Source: JBDSSS01 sp963764195 (GTDB lineage: Bacteria; Actinomycetota; Actinomycetes; Actinomycetales; Dermatophilaceae). Taken from it: 64,000 nucleotides of DNA. Position numbers and translations under genes: made by a program. The DNA lies in assembly GCA_963764195.1 (NCBI GenBank), contig CAVXRG010000003.1, positions 620,001-684,000 on the forward strand, read 5' to 3'. Under the pieces are notes generated by a model. That model searched no databases, was not told the DNA's origin, and was given only the letters and a program-made list of their open reading frames with translations. Positions 7,901 through 15,921 of this stretch are shown one piece after another; positions within the stretch are counted from its first letter, which is position 1; every line of letters starts with the position of its first letter.

Positions 7901-9010
7901 GCGGGCCCGCTCGGTCCGGCGCTCGCCGCCGCGCTCCAGCGACGCGCCGGTGCGCCGATCCGCAGCGAGGACTTCGACTGGGACCGCGTGCCGGGCCACC
8001 TGCGGATCACCTTCAGCGTCGACGCTCCTGACGGCACGCCGATCGCGACGGGCAAGGACCTCGAGGCGGTGCGTGACGTCGCCAACCCGCAGCTGCGCCG
8101 ACGGGTCAGCGCCGCGGGTGTCGGGATCGAGCGGCACGGGCTCACGAGCTTCAGCCTCGACGTCGTGCCCGAGACGTTCGAGAGCACGTCGGGGGTGCAG
8201 GGCTTCCCGGCCTTCGTCGACACGGGCACGGCCGTCGACCTGCGCGTGCTGCCGACCCGGCAGGAGGCCGAGGCGGAGCACCGGCTGGGGGTCCGCCGGC
8301 TGCTCCTGCTCGGCATCACCCCGCCGTGGAAGCAGATCCTGTCGCGCCTGACGAACCACCAGAAGCTCGCCCTCGGGCACAACCCGCACGGCAGCGTCCC
8401 CGCCCTTCTCGACGACTGCCTCGCCGCGGCCATCGACGCGATCAGTGCCGGGGCCGTCGCCGCCGACGGCCCCCGGACCGTGCGGACACGCGAGGACTTC
8501 GAGTGGGCGCTCTCGGCGGTGCGGACCCACACGACGGCCAAGGTCGTCGAGGTCGTCGGGCTCGTCGAGCCGATCCTCGCCACCCACCTCGTCCTCGAGA
8601 ACCGGCTCCCGGAGCTCGACCGCTCGAGCAACCCCGCGATGCGACCCCTGCTCGCCGACGTCCGGGCGCAGCTGCGCGAGCTGATCCGCCCCGGTTTCGT
8701 CGCCGAGACCGGAGCCGCCCGCCTGCCCGACCTCGCCCGCTACCTCCGCGGCGTCGTGCAGCGGCTCGACAAGGCACCCGCCAACCTCGCCAAGGATGCC
8801 CACGCCCTCGAGCAGGTGGACCTCGTCGAGGGCCGCTACGCGGACCTGCTCGCGACCCTCCGGCCGAGCCAGCGGGCCGCCGCCGACGTCGTCGAGGTCG
8901 GCTGGATGATCGAGGAGCTGCGGGTCTCTCTCTTCGCTCAGACGCTCGGGACGGCATACAGCATCTCCGTGCAGCGCGTCCTCAAGGCGATGGCGAGACT
9001 CGGGCCCTGA
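4997..9010 (+). CDS. hrpA: ATP-dependent RNA helicase HrpA (DEAH box)
   Basis: A 1337-residue DEAH-box helicase of the HrpA type, the usual length for the family. In order: an Arg-rich disordered N-terminus (1-75), Walker A AGETGSGKTT at about 108, DEAH at 206-209, the SAT motif at 238, the QRSGRCGR motif at 415, then the winged-helix, ratchet, OB and long C-terminal HrpA-specific domains. It unwinds RNA using ATP; HrpA proteins act on stalled translation complexes and mRNA structure. ATG 4997 is chosen over an upstream ATG at 4892 because of the leaderless -10 box and because the extra 35 residues look non-coding. It stands alone between the MmpS-like pair and the PAC2 gene. Confidence 0.95.
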   Translation: MPEDPTTERSRARSGRRRGRGRGRPTATVVAPTQETPPSESAPRESGPRERGAGRTRRPALSPEQREARRSARAATVPPITYPPQLPVAERRDDIAAAIRDHQVVVIAGETGSGKTTQIPKICLELGRGLDGVIGHTQPRRIAARAVAERLAEELDVELGTAVGYQVRFTDQSSRDTLVKVMTDGILLAEMQRDRELRRYDTIIIDEAHERSLNIDFILGYLKQLLPRRPDLKVIITSATIDPQRFAEHFAGPDGEPAPIIEVSGRTYPVEVRYRPLVDPDRPDDEERDLVTGISDAVLELWTERHGGSSSDILVFLSGEREIREAADALTGLKLPVTEIVPLYGRLSAAEQHRVFARHTGRRVVLATNVAETSLTVPGIRYVIDTGTARISRYSQRTKVQRLPIEPISQASANQRSGRCGRVSEGIAIRLYSEDDYDSRPEFTDPEILRTNLASVILQMTSLGLGDVARFPFVDPPDSRQITDGVRLLEELQAFAPEDETAPAGRGRRRPGRRLTAYGRTIATLPIDPRHARMVLEADQRGVLREVLVIVAALSIQDPRERPQDKQELANAAHKRFADETSDFLTWLNLWAYVKEQQKELSSSAFRRLCKAEFLNYMRIREWQDLHTQVKQAAKSAGLHPAPGSGKGELDADGVHQSVLAGLLSHIGVRDEQKREYAGARGARFGISPGSALFRKQPQFVMAEELVETTRLWARVNARIDPEWAERLGAHLVKRQYSEPRWSGKRGSAVATERVTLYGVPIVVGRVVGLGTIDAELARDLFIRHALVEGDWRTEHAFFRANAELVTQLGELEARTRRRDIVVDDSTLVAFYDKRIPADVVSGRHFDSWWKKARRETPDLLTFTEDLLLRDAAGSLADDDHPTSWTQGDNVLSVTYQFEPGSAADGVTVHVPVDRLNQVTAGGFEWQVPGFREELVTALIRSLPKGVRRLIVPAPDHARAVLPELDPTAGPLGPALAAALQRRAGAPIRSEDFDWDRVPGHLRITFSVDAPDGTPIATGKDLEAVRDVANPQLRRRVSAAGVGIERHGLTSFSLDVVPETFESTSGVQGFPAFVDTGTAVDLRVLPTRQEAEAEHRLGVRRLLLLGITPPWKQILSRLTNHQKLALGHNPHGSVPALLDDCLAAAIDAISAGAVAADGPRTVRTREDFEWALSAVRTHTTAKVVEVVGLVEPILATHLVLENRLPELDRSSNPAMRPLLADVRAQLRELIRPGFVAETGAARLPDLARYLRGVVQRLDKAPANLAKDAHALEQVDLVEGRYADLLATLRPSQRAAADVVEVGWMIEELRVSLFAQTLGTAYSISVQRVLKAMARLGP

Positions 9011-9104
9011 CCGGTGAAGGCGCTCGCGCCGGCGCCGGAAGGGGAATCATGGGGGGACCGCTTGCGTTGGAACCAGTGACTTCGCCCGACGAAAGGCCAT
9101 TCCC

Positions 9105-10028
9105 GTGCAGGACCCCACCGAGCTCTTCCGTTTCGAGACCGACGTGTCCCCGTCGACCCTGGCGGACCACAAGGCTTCGGTGCTCATCGTCGCCCTCGGC
9201 GGTTTCATCGACGCCGGGCACACGCAGCGCCTGATGTCCGACCACCTCCTCGCCACCCACGACTCGCGGGTCGTCGCCTCCTTCGACGTCGACCAGCTGC
9301 TCGACTACCGCGGCCGTCGGCCGATGATGGTCTTCGACCGCGATCACTGGAGCGCCTACGACGAGCCGACCCTGCTGCTCCACCGCGTCATCGACAAGGA
9401 GGGCGTGCCCTTCCTGCTCCTCGTCGGTCCCGAGCCGGACTACCAGTGGTCGCGGATGGCCGAGGCCGCCACGACCCTCATCAAGACGCTCGGGGTCGAC
9501 CTCACGGTCAGCATCCACGGCATCCCGATGGCGGTGCCGCACACCCGGCCGCTCGGCGTGACAGCGCACGGCACCAACCCCTCGCTGATCAGCGGCAACG
9601 AGCCGGCCTTCGGCACGATGCAGGTCCCGGGCTCCTTCTCCTCCCTCCTCGAGTACCGCCTCGGTGAGGCGGGCCGAGACGCGCTCGGCTTCGCCGTCCA
9701 CGTGCCGCACTACCTCGGCCAGACCGAGTTCGCCGACGCCGCCGTGCTCGGTCTCGAGCGGGTCCGCACCGCGACCGGCCTCGACCTCGACGTGCGTGCC
9801 CTGTCGGCCACCGCGGGGCTCAACCGGGCCGAGATCGCCCGTCAGATGGAGGACTCCGACGAGATCTCCGCAGTCGTGCGCGCCCTCGAGCAGCAGTACG
9901 ACACCTTCCTCGAGGGGCGCCAGCAGCGCAGCCTCCTCGCGACCGACCTCTCCGACCTGCCGAGCGCCGACGAGATCGGCGCCGAGTTCGAGGCCTTCCT
10001 CAAGGACGTCACCGACGACGACGCCTGA
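9105..10028 (+). CDS. PAC2 family protein (proteasome assembly chaperone-like)
   Basis: A 307-residue PAC2-domain protein. Seen are the early VLIVALGGFIDAGHT strand-loop, FDVDQLLDYRGRRP and the central GIPMAVPHTRP segment, all typical of the actinobacterial PAC2 family; the C-terminal 60 residues are acidic and helical. The archaeal and eukaryotic relatives assist proteasome assembly, but in bacteria the role is not established. It starts with GTG after a GAAAGG site. It converges on the polymerase gene with only 21 bases between stops. Confidence 0.85.
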   Translation: MQDPTELFRFETDVSPSTLADHKASVLIVALGGFIDAGHTQRLMSDHLLATHDSRVVASFDVDQLLDYRGRRPMMVFDRDHWSAYDEPTLLLHRVIDKEGVPFLLLVGPEPDYQWSRMAEAATTLIKTLGVDLTVSIHGIPMAVPHTRPLGVTAHGTNPSLISGNEPAFGTMQVPGSFSSLLEYRLGEAGRDALGFAVHVPHYLGQTEFADAAVLGLERVRTATGLDLDVRALSATAGLNRAEIARQMEDSDEISAVVRALEQQYDTFLEGRQQRSLLATDLSDLPSADEIGAEFEAFLKDVTDDDA

Positions 10029-10049
10029 GCCGGGGGCCGGGGTCGAGCC

Positions 10050-11807
10050 TCAGGGCTTGGCCTCGCTCCACCGGCGCACGACCGAGGTGTCAGCGACGAA
10101 ACGGACCTGGTCGGTGCCCGCCCACGAGCGGGAGGCGACGACGAGAGCGCGGTCGAGCGCCGCCACCGCCTCGTCGGCCCGCTCGACCGGCACGTGAACG
10201 AGCAGCTCGTCGTGCAGGCACAGCACGATCTGCCCGTCGAGCGGCCGGACGGCGTGGCGGGCCGTTGCCGCCCAGGCCTTGAACAGCTCGGCGGCGGCGC
10301 CCTGGATGATCGCGTTGCGCGCGTACCGGCCGCGGGAGCCGTCGGTCGCCTGGGTGCCCGGGCCCGGGTCGAGGTCGGGACCATCCGCGACCGCTTCACC
10401 GGGCGGCGCTGCGCCGAGCCGGATCAGCCGGCCGCCCCAGGTGCGGACCGGCGCGCGAGCCACCCCGAGCGCGTAGGTGCGGTCGAGCAGGCCCATCGCC
10501 ACGGGGTAGGCCCGCTCGAGGTCCTTGAGGGCCTCGCCCGCGGCCCCGGAGCGCTGCCCGTACATCGCGGCGAGGACGGCGATCTTGGCCGTGGGTCGGT
10601 CGGCACCGAGCTTGGCCGCCACCGGCGCGTAGAGGTCGTCGCTGCGGGTGGCCTCGGCGAACGCCCGGTCGCCGCTCACGACGGCGAGAACCCGAGGCTC
10701 GATCTGGCCCAGGTCGGCGCGGACGAAGACGTGGCCGTCGCGGGCGCGGATCGCGGGACGCAGCGGCGCCGGCAGGTTGTGCAACCCGTTCTGGGCGGTC
10801 ATCCGGCCGGCGGCCCCGTCGCAGGCGGTCCAGGCGCCCCGCAGCCGGTCGTCGGCCCCGACGTGCTCGTCGAGCCAGCGGTAGCCGTAGGTCGTCGCGA
10901 TCCGCTCGTCCTTGCGCCAGGCGAGCAGGGCCTCGACGAGCGGGTGGGTGTGCCGGTAGGGCTCGAGGACCCAGGCGCGGGTGTTCGGCACGTCGACCCC
11001 GACGGAGGTCAGCAGCTCCCTGACCTGCAGGGGGTTGCGCAGGTCGGTGCGCTCGCGCCCGGGGGCGTGCCGCAGCACGGCCGCGTCGCGCTCGCCGCGG
11101 ATCCGGGCGGCGTCCGCGTCGTCGGCGGGCCGAGGTCCGGCGGAGGCGCCGATGAGGTCCTCCGCCGCGAGCCGGTCGACGGGGAGGCCGTCGCGCTCCA
11201 GCTCGACGCAGAGGACGGCGGCCGCCGACTCCGACCAGACCGTGCGCAGCATCCGCGACCTCACCGCAGGGTTGGCGAGCGAGCTCAAGGAGCTCGCCTG
11301 TCGCTGTTGGCAGTCCAGGGCGAGGGCCGCCAGCTCGCGCACCCGCGCCGGCGTCGTCGCCCACGCCAGGGCGTCGGCGCGCAGGTGCCCACCGGACGTC
11401 AGGGGGGAGTCGTCGTCCGCTTCGGCCGTGTCGAAGAGGTCACCGTCGAAGCCGGACAACCGCCCCACCCTCGGGGCGGGGACCGTCGTCTCGTCGAGCC
11501 CGTGGCACGCGGCGTGGACGTGCCCCGGAGCCGCGCGCCAGCCGCCGTGGAGCAGCCGGTGGGCCTCGGCGAGGTCCCAGGTGCGGTCGACCGTGACCCC
11601 GTCGGCGAGCAGCCGACGCAGGGTCGAGCCGGCCGACCAGACCACCCAGCGGGGACCGGCCGCCGCCGTCAGGGCGGCGACCCGGTCGGCGATCTCGGCG
11701 GACGGGCAGACCTCCTCGGTGCCCGCGCCGAGGAGGCAGGAGTGGCCGGGTCCCACGACGAGCGCGACGAGGGGAGCCTGGGCCGCCGGGCCGGGGCGGT
11801 CAGGCAA
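10050..11807 (-). CDS. family A DNA polymerase-like protein (bifunctional 3'-5' exonuclease/polymerase type)
   Basis: A 585-residue protein with a family A polymerase domain but no 5' nuclease. Polymerase motif A reads RADLGQIEPR near residue 363 (compare DYSQIELR in Pol I), motif B RPTAKIAVLAAMYGQ follows, and motif C CLHDELLVH is near 530, so both catalytic Asp residues are present. The first 180 residues occupy the exonuclease position but show no clear DEDD set, so proofreading is doubtful. It starts with TTG inside the last codons of the upstream aminotransferase gene (8-base overlap), implying coupled translation. A role in repair synthesis is likely by family; it is not the main Pol I. 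Confidence 0.85.
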   Translation of the reverse strand: MPDRPGPAAQAPLVALVVGPGHSCLLGAGTEEVCPSAEIADRVAALTAAAGPRWVVWSAGSTLRRLLADGVTVDRTWDLAEAHRLLHGGWRAAPGHVHAACHGLDETTVPAPRVGRLSGFDGDLFDTAEADDDSPLTSGGHLRADALAWATTPARVRELAALALDCQQRQASSLSSLANPAVRSRMLRTVWSESAAAVLCVELERDGLPVDRLAAEDLIGASAGPRPADDADAARIRGERDAAVLRHAPGRERTDLRNPLQVRELLTSVGVDVPNTRAWVLEPYRHTHPLVEALLAWRKDERIATTYGYRWLDEHVGADDRLRGAWTACDGAAGRMTAQNGLHNLPAPLRPAIRARDGHVFVRADLGQIEPRVLAVVSGDRAFAEATRSDDLYAPVAAKLGADRPTAKIAVLAAMYGQRSGAAGEALKDLERAYPVAMGLLDRTYALGVARAPVRTWGGRLIRLGAAPPGEAVADGPDLDPGPGTQATDGSRGRYARNAIIQGAAAELFKAWAATARHAVRPLDGQIVLCLHDELLVHVPVERADEAVAALDRALVVASRSWAGTDQVRFVADTSVVRRWSEAKP

Positions 11808-12948
11808 CGCAGGAGGCCATCCGCGCCACGGCGTCCCGCAACACCTCGGGGGATGTGGCGAAGTTGACCCGGACGAACCCCGCTCCGGCGGCGCCGAAGG
11901 TCCGGCCCTCCGAGAGGGCCACCCGGCCCCGTTCGAGGAAGACGGCGCCCGGTCGCCCCCCCAGCCCGAGCCCCCTGCAGTCGAGCCAGGCGAGGTAGGT
12001 CGCGTCCGGCACCATCAGGTGCGCACCGGGTAGCAGGTCCGACACGAGCTGCGCGAGCAGCGCCCGGTTGGCCGCGAGCTCCGCGCGCAGGGCGTCCAGC
12101 CAGGCGCGCCCGTCCGCCCAGGCGGCCTGCTGCGCGACCACCCCCAGGTGGCTCGCGCCGTACGTCACGAGCGGATGGAGCGCCCGCACGTCGTCGACGG
12201 CGTCGGGCCCCGGGACGATGAGGGCGGCCTTGAGCCCGGCGAGGTTCCACGCCTTGGAGGCGGAGGTCACCGTGATCCCGCCGCCCGAGCCGGGCACCGA
12301 CAGGTACGGGGTGAAGGTCGCGTCGCCGAGCACGAGCGGCGCGTGGATCTCGTCGGAGACGACCCGCACGCCGTGCTCCCGCGCGAGGCGGGCGACCGTG
12401 GCGAGCTCGTCGGCGGTCGGGACGGTCCCCGTGGGGTTGTGCGGGTTGCAGAGCAGGTATGCCGCTCGCCCCCCGTCGGCGGTCGCCGACCGGAACGCGT
12501 CGGCGAGGGTCTCCGGGTCGATCCGTCCGTCGCTCGTCAGCGGCGCCTCGACCACCCGGCGCCCCACCGAGGCGATGAGGTCGTAGAAGGCGTTGTAGAC
12601 GGGCGGGCTGACGACGACCGGGCCGGCCTCGTCGGTGAGCAGCCGCAGCAGGTGGCCGACACCGGTCAGTACGTCGGTGACGGCCACGGTGGTCCCGGGG
12701 TCGAGGGTCCATCCCCACCGCGCGCCGGCGAAGTCGGCGAACCCAGCGGCATACGGCACCGTCCAGGCGTAGCCGGTGTCCCCACGCTCGACGGCGGCGC
12801 GGACGGCGCTGACGACGGCGGGGCACGGGGAGGCGTCCATCTCGGCCACCCACAGGGGGAGCACGTCGGGGTCGTAGACCTGCCACTTGACGCTGGTGCG
12901 GTCGCGGCGCAGGTCGTCGACCGTGGCGTCGAGGATCGGCGGAGTCAT
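11800..12948 (-). CDS. PLP-dependent aminotransferase / cystathionine beta-lyase (MalY/PatB type)
   Basis: A 382-residue fold-type I PLP enzyme. The N-terminal KWQVYDPDVLPLWVAEMD is characteristic of the MalY/PatB group of C-S lyases; CNPHNPTG, SDEIHAPL and the PLP lysine in SASKAWNLAG (K232) are all present. These enzymes cleave cystathionine or other cysteine conjugates to a thiol, pyruvate and ammonia, and some have regulatory roles. It is the first gene of a two-gene minus-strand unit with the family A polymerase, a pairing without an obvious metabolic reason. It is divergent from the EcsC gene. Exact substrate is uncertain. Confidence 0.87.
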   Translation of the reverse strand: MTPPILDATVDDLRRDRTSVKWQVYDPDVLPLWVAEMDASPCPAVVSAVRAAVERGDTGYAWTVPYAAGFADFAGARWGWTLDPGTTVAVTDVLTGVGHLLRLLTDEAGPVVVSPPVYNAFYDLIASVGRRVVEAPLTSDGRIDPETLADAFRSATADGGRAAYLLCNPHNPTGTVPTADELATVARLAREHGVRVVSDEIHAPLVLGDATFTPYLSVPGSGGGITVTSASKAWNLAGLKAALIVPGPDAVDDVRALHPLVTYGASHLGVVAQQAAWADGRAWLDALRAELAANRALLAQLVSDLLPGAHLMVPDATYLAWLDCRGLGLGGRPGAVFLERGRVALSEGRTFGAAGAGFVRVNFATSPEVLRDAVARMASCVA

Positions 12949-13093
12949 GGGCCGAGCGTACGAGAGGGCCGACAGGGAGCGCGCGCCGGCAGACCGCGAT
13001 GTCCTCCGGCTGGGTTTGCGGGTACGGGGACACTACGGTGACCAGTTGCAGCACCGGCCCCGGACGGGGCGGGTGGAACGGAAAGGACGACGC

Positions 13094-13846
13094 GTGGGCG
13101 TGTTGGGATTGAACAAGGACGAGGCGAAGCAGGCTTCCGACGAGACGGCTGCAGCGGTCAGGTCGGGCGACGGGGGAGCGCTTGCGCGGGCCCGGGCGAC
13201 CGACGAGGGCGGCCTGAGCGGCGCCGCGACCCGGCTCATCGAGCGGCTTCTCGACGTGGGCATCGACGGCCGGGGACCCTTCAGCTCCGCATCCGAGATC
13301 GCCGACGAGGCTCTCGAGAGCTCCGGCGGCAACACCCGTCAGGCGCTCGACGCCATCCAGCGCGACCACCTGACGCTCGGGGCGATCGGTGGCTTCGTCA
13401 CCGGCCTCGGCGGCTTCTTCACGCTGCCCGTCTCGATCCCGGTGAACGTCCTCGAGTTCTACCTGCTCGGAACGCGGGTCACCGCGGCGACCGCCAAGCT
13501 GCGCGGCTACGACATCGACCAGCCGGAGATCCGCTCCGCGATCCTGCTCACCCTCGTCGGCGCCGACAGCGAGGACCTGCTCAAGAAGGCCGGCCTGCAC
13601 GCGGCGGGCGGCAAGCTCTCCGGCCTCGCCTTCGAGCGGCTGCCGGCCCCGGCCCTGATGGTGCTCAACAAGGCGGTCGGGTTCCGGCTGCTCAGCCGGA
13701 TCGGGCAGAGCACCTTCGCCCGGCTCGGGCGGGCCGTCCCCGTCGTCGGCGGCGTCATCGGCGCGGCGTTCGACACCTACCTGCTGCGACGGATCGCCAA
13801 GCAGGCGCGCAAGGAGTTCCCGCCGCTCGAGACCTTCGGGCGCTGA
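13094..13846 (+). CDS. EcsC family protein
   Basis: A 250-residue protein of the EcsC family, recognised from the continuous block running from ASEIADEALESSGG through FTLPVSIPVNVLEFYLLGTRVTAATAKLRGYD to LVGADSEDLLKKAG (about residues 65-165), with membrane-embedding hydrophobic helices. The first 60 residues are polar. EcsC is named for a Bacillus gene next to an ABC transporter; its biochemical role is unknown. GTG at 13094 follows GGAAAGGA at a good distance; the longer open frame upstream runs into the divergent gene. The next gene begins eight bases after its stop, so they form an operon. Confidence 0.85.
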   Translation: MGVLGLNKDEAKQASDETAAAVRSGDGGALARARATDEGGLSGAATRLIERLLDVGIDGRGPFSSASEIADEALESSGGNTRQALDAIQRDHLTLGAIGGFVTGLGGFFTLPVSIPVNVLEFYLLGTRVTAATAKLRGYDIDQPEIRSAILLTLVGADSEDLLKKAGLHAAGGKLSGLAFERLPAPALMVLNKAVGFRLLSRIGQSTFARLGRAVPVVGGVIGAAFDTYLLRRIAKQARKEFPPLETFGR

Positions 13847-13853
13847 CGCGGCC

Positions 13854-14384
13854 ATGAAGACCGCGTCGCGACTCAAGATCGCCGCCACCGTCGCCTCGGT
13901 GCTCCGTGCCGCCACGCGGCCCGGAGCCCCGGCCATGAGCGAGCGGGTTCAGGCGGTGCCGCGCCTGCTCCGGGCCACCCGGGACGGGTCGTATGCCGGC
14001 ACGACGGTGCGCCGTCTCGCGCTCGTCGCGGGGGCGGTGGCCTATGTCGCCTCACCGATCGACCTGTTGCCGGAGGCCTTCCTCCCCGTGCTCGGCGCCG
14101 CCGACGACGCGGTCGTCATCTCGTGGGCGGTCAAGGCCTTCCTCGAGGAGACCGACCGCTTCCTCTCCTGGGAGCTCGGCCAGGGCGTGCGCGTCCCCCG
14201 GAGGCCTCGCGCCGGCGCCGGGTCGGACACCTGGGGCTCGCAGACCGCCGGAGCGTTCTCCAGCGGCCGGGGCGAGGGAGGCGCCGGGGGTGTCGGCGGT
14301 TCGGGCCGCGGTTCGACGGCCGGCGTCCGTGACGCCGCCACCGACTACCTGATGGAGTCGCTGCGCAAGCGCCTCGAGCGCTGA
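13854..14384 (+). CDS. DUF1232 (YkvA-like) membrane protein
   Basis: A 176-residue protein with the short DUF1232 core near residues 58-95, including SPIDLLPEAFLPVLGAADDAVV, a hydrophobic region with conserved acidic residues. The N-terminus is basic and the C-terminal 60 residues are Gly/Ser/Arg-rich and probably disordered. DUF1232 proteins are small membrane-associated proteins of unknown function. It is in an operon with the EcsC gene, which also encodes a membrane-linked domain. Confidence 0.82.
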   Translation: MKTASRLKIAATVASVLRAATRPGAPAMSERVQAVPRLLRATRDGSYAGTTVRRLALVAGAVAYVASPIDLLPEAFLPVLGAADDAVVISWAVKAFLEETDRFLSWELGQGVRVPRRPRAGAGSDTWGSQTAGAFSSGRGEGGAGGVGGSGRGSTAGVRDAATDYLMESLRKRLER

Positions 14385-14479
14385 CCTCCTCGTCCACATC
14401 CCCCGCCCCCGGGCAGGCTCGTCCACAGCGACGTCGAAGGGGACTGCCCCGCGGCTGGCCGCGGCGCGACAGTCGGTGC

Positions 14480-15688
14480 ATGCCGAAGATCACCCTCTCG
14501 GGGTCAGCCGAGCTCGTGTCCATCATCCCCTTCCAGCTCGGGTTCGAGCCGCGCCGGAGCGTCGTCATCGTCTGCTTCCACGGCCGCCGCCTCGGCATGA
14601 CCGCCAGGCTCGACGCCGTCCCGCGGGCCCACGCCGCGTCGGTCGCTCAGCAGATGGTCGCGACCCTGCTGCGCGAGGCCCCGACCTCGGTGTCGCTCGT
14701 CGGCTTCGAAGACCGGGCGGGGGAGACGATGCCGCTCATCGACGCCCTCTCCGCCTCTACCGGCGTCGCGCGCATCGACCTGAGCGAGCGCCTCGTCGTT
14801 CGAGACGGGCGCTGGTTCGACCTCGGGTGCGATCGCTGTCCGGCCGAGGGCACGCCGCTGCCGGACCGTTCGGAGGTCCCGGCCGTCGCGGACTTCGTCG
14901 CCCTCGGGCGCTCGGTGCTCGAGGGACGCTCGGTGCTCGAGGGTCTGGTTCGGCCGCTCGACCCCGCCGCGCCCCGCCACGACCTGCTCGAGCAGGCCAT
15001 CGACGACTGGCGGGCCCGCTACGAGTGGGCGAGCGGCGCGAACCGGGGTGCCGCGGTGAAAGCGGTGCGGGCGGTCGGCTCGACACCGTCGATGGAGCTT
15101 GACGGGGGCGAGTCCTGCTCGGCCACGGAGTTCATGGTGGAGGAGTCGCTCGTGGCCTGGGGTGGGCTGCTCCGTGGCGAGACGGTGGGACGCGGACTGG
15201 AGCACTGGGTCCCCGCGCTCGTCGGGGTGTTGCGTGACGTGGCGGTCCGGGACGCCCTGATCGCCTGGGTCTGTCCGGGCGGTCCGTCCCTCAGCCGCGT
15301 CGACCCCGCCCTGGTCGACCTGATGGAGGTCCTGCTCGGACCGGAGACCCGCCTCGGGCAGGTCGTCGCCGAGGCCCCCTCCGAGGTTGCCGCCGAGGTT
15401 GCCGCCGAGGAGGCGCGCCGCCTCGAGTCGGCGCTGGCGGCGGACTGGGACTCCGTCGACGCCTTCCGCTTCGCCCAGACCCGGCTCGAGGAGCTGTGCC
15501 GGGTCACCCCGGCGGTGCACGCGCCACCCCTGCTCTCCGTCGTCGCCTCCTTCGCCTGGACCTGCGGCGATGGCGCCCGGGCCCGCGTGGCTGCCGAGCT
15601 GGGCCTCCAGATCGAGCCCGGGGACGGGCTCTGCCGGCTCGTGCTCGACGCCGTCGACCGCGGCGTCCGACCGCCCGTGTCGGCTTGA
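14480..15688 (+). CDS. DUF4192 domain-containing protein
   Basis: A 402-residue soluble protein matching the actinobacterial DUF4192 family: N-terminal ELVSIIPFQLGFEPRRSVVIVCF, the PRAHA segment, a conserved YEWA element near residue 183 and a C-terminal helical repeat-like part with SVVASFAWTCGDGARARVA...LGLQIEPG. The function of the family is unknown. A truncated and frameshifted relative lies at 21096-21433 in the decayed region, so two members existed here. The ATG at 14480 has no strong ribosome site. Confidence 0.85.
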   Translation: MPKITLSGSAELVSIIPFQLGFEPRRSVVIVCFHGRRLGMTARLDAVPRAHAASVAQQMVATLLREAPTSVSLVGFEDRAGETMPLIDALSASTGVARIDLSERLVVRDGRWFDLGCDRCPAEGTPLPDRSEVPAVADFVALGRSVLEGRSVLEGLVRPLDPAAPRHDLLEQAIDDWRARYEWASGANRGAAVKAVRAVGSTPSMELDGGESCSATEFMVEESLVAWGGLLRGETVGRGLEHWVPALVGVLRDVAVRDALIAWVCPGGPSLSRVDPALVDLMEVLLGPETRLGQVVAEAPSEVAAEVAAEEARRLESALAADWDSVDAFRFAQTRLEELCRVTPAVHAPPLLSVVASFAWTCGDGARARVAAELGLQIEPGDGLCRLVLDAVDRGVRPPVSA

Positions 15689-15777
15689 GGCCGGGGCGCC
15701 GGGCGCACCCACCTCGGCAGAGCGCCGGTTCGTCCGGGTGGTGGACGGTGCACTTCATCGCGGCGGGTCGTCTCGCC

Positions 15778-15783
15778 TATGCT
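15778..15783 (+). promoter_or_regulatory. -10 box driving the SAM-IV riboswitch and metX
   Basis: TATGCT fits TANNNT and lies just before the first paired base of the riboswitch at 15788, so transcription would start at about the beginning of the aptamer. TTCATC 18 bases upstream may serve as a weak -35. Confidence 0.5.
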
Positions 15784-15787
15784 GTGG

Positions 15788-15905
15788 CCAGGTCATGAGT
15801 GCCAGCGACAAGCCCCGGCTCGCTGGACGGCAACCCTCCTTCGCGGTGGGGTGCCCCGGGTGAAGACCTGGCCGCGCCCCACCGGGCGCGTGCAAGCGCG
15901 AACGA
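15788..15905 (+). promoter_or_regulatory. SAM-IV type S-adenosylmethionine riboswitch
   Basis: The leader of metX reproduces the SAM-IV aptamer known from actinomycetes: closing helix P1 formed by CCAGGTC (15788-15794) and GACCTGG (15865-15871), the GAGTGCCAGCGACAAGCCCC and CTGGACGGCAACCCTCC core, the TTCGCGGTGGGGTGCCCCGGG arm, and a 3' pseudoknot segment after P1. Binding of SAM would lower expression of the methionine biosynthesis gene that starts 17-50 bases downstream. The 3' boundary is approximate. Metabolic context (homoserine acetyltransferase) agrees. Position of any terminator or ribosome-site sequestration was not worked out. Confidence 0.85.
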
Positions 15906-15921
15906 CCGAGGAGAGACCTCC

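Noticed and set aside
4853..8803. A 1316-residue minus-strand frame opposite hrpA, and similar long antisense frames opposite dnaE, the nuclease gene and the mur genes
   Set aside because: In very GC-rich genes the antisense frames lack stops; their products are Arg/Gly/Asp/Val-rich with no domains, and the plus-strand genes are certain.
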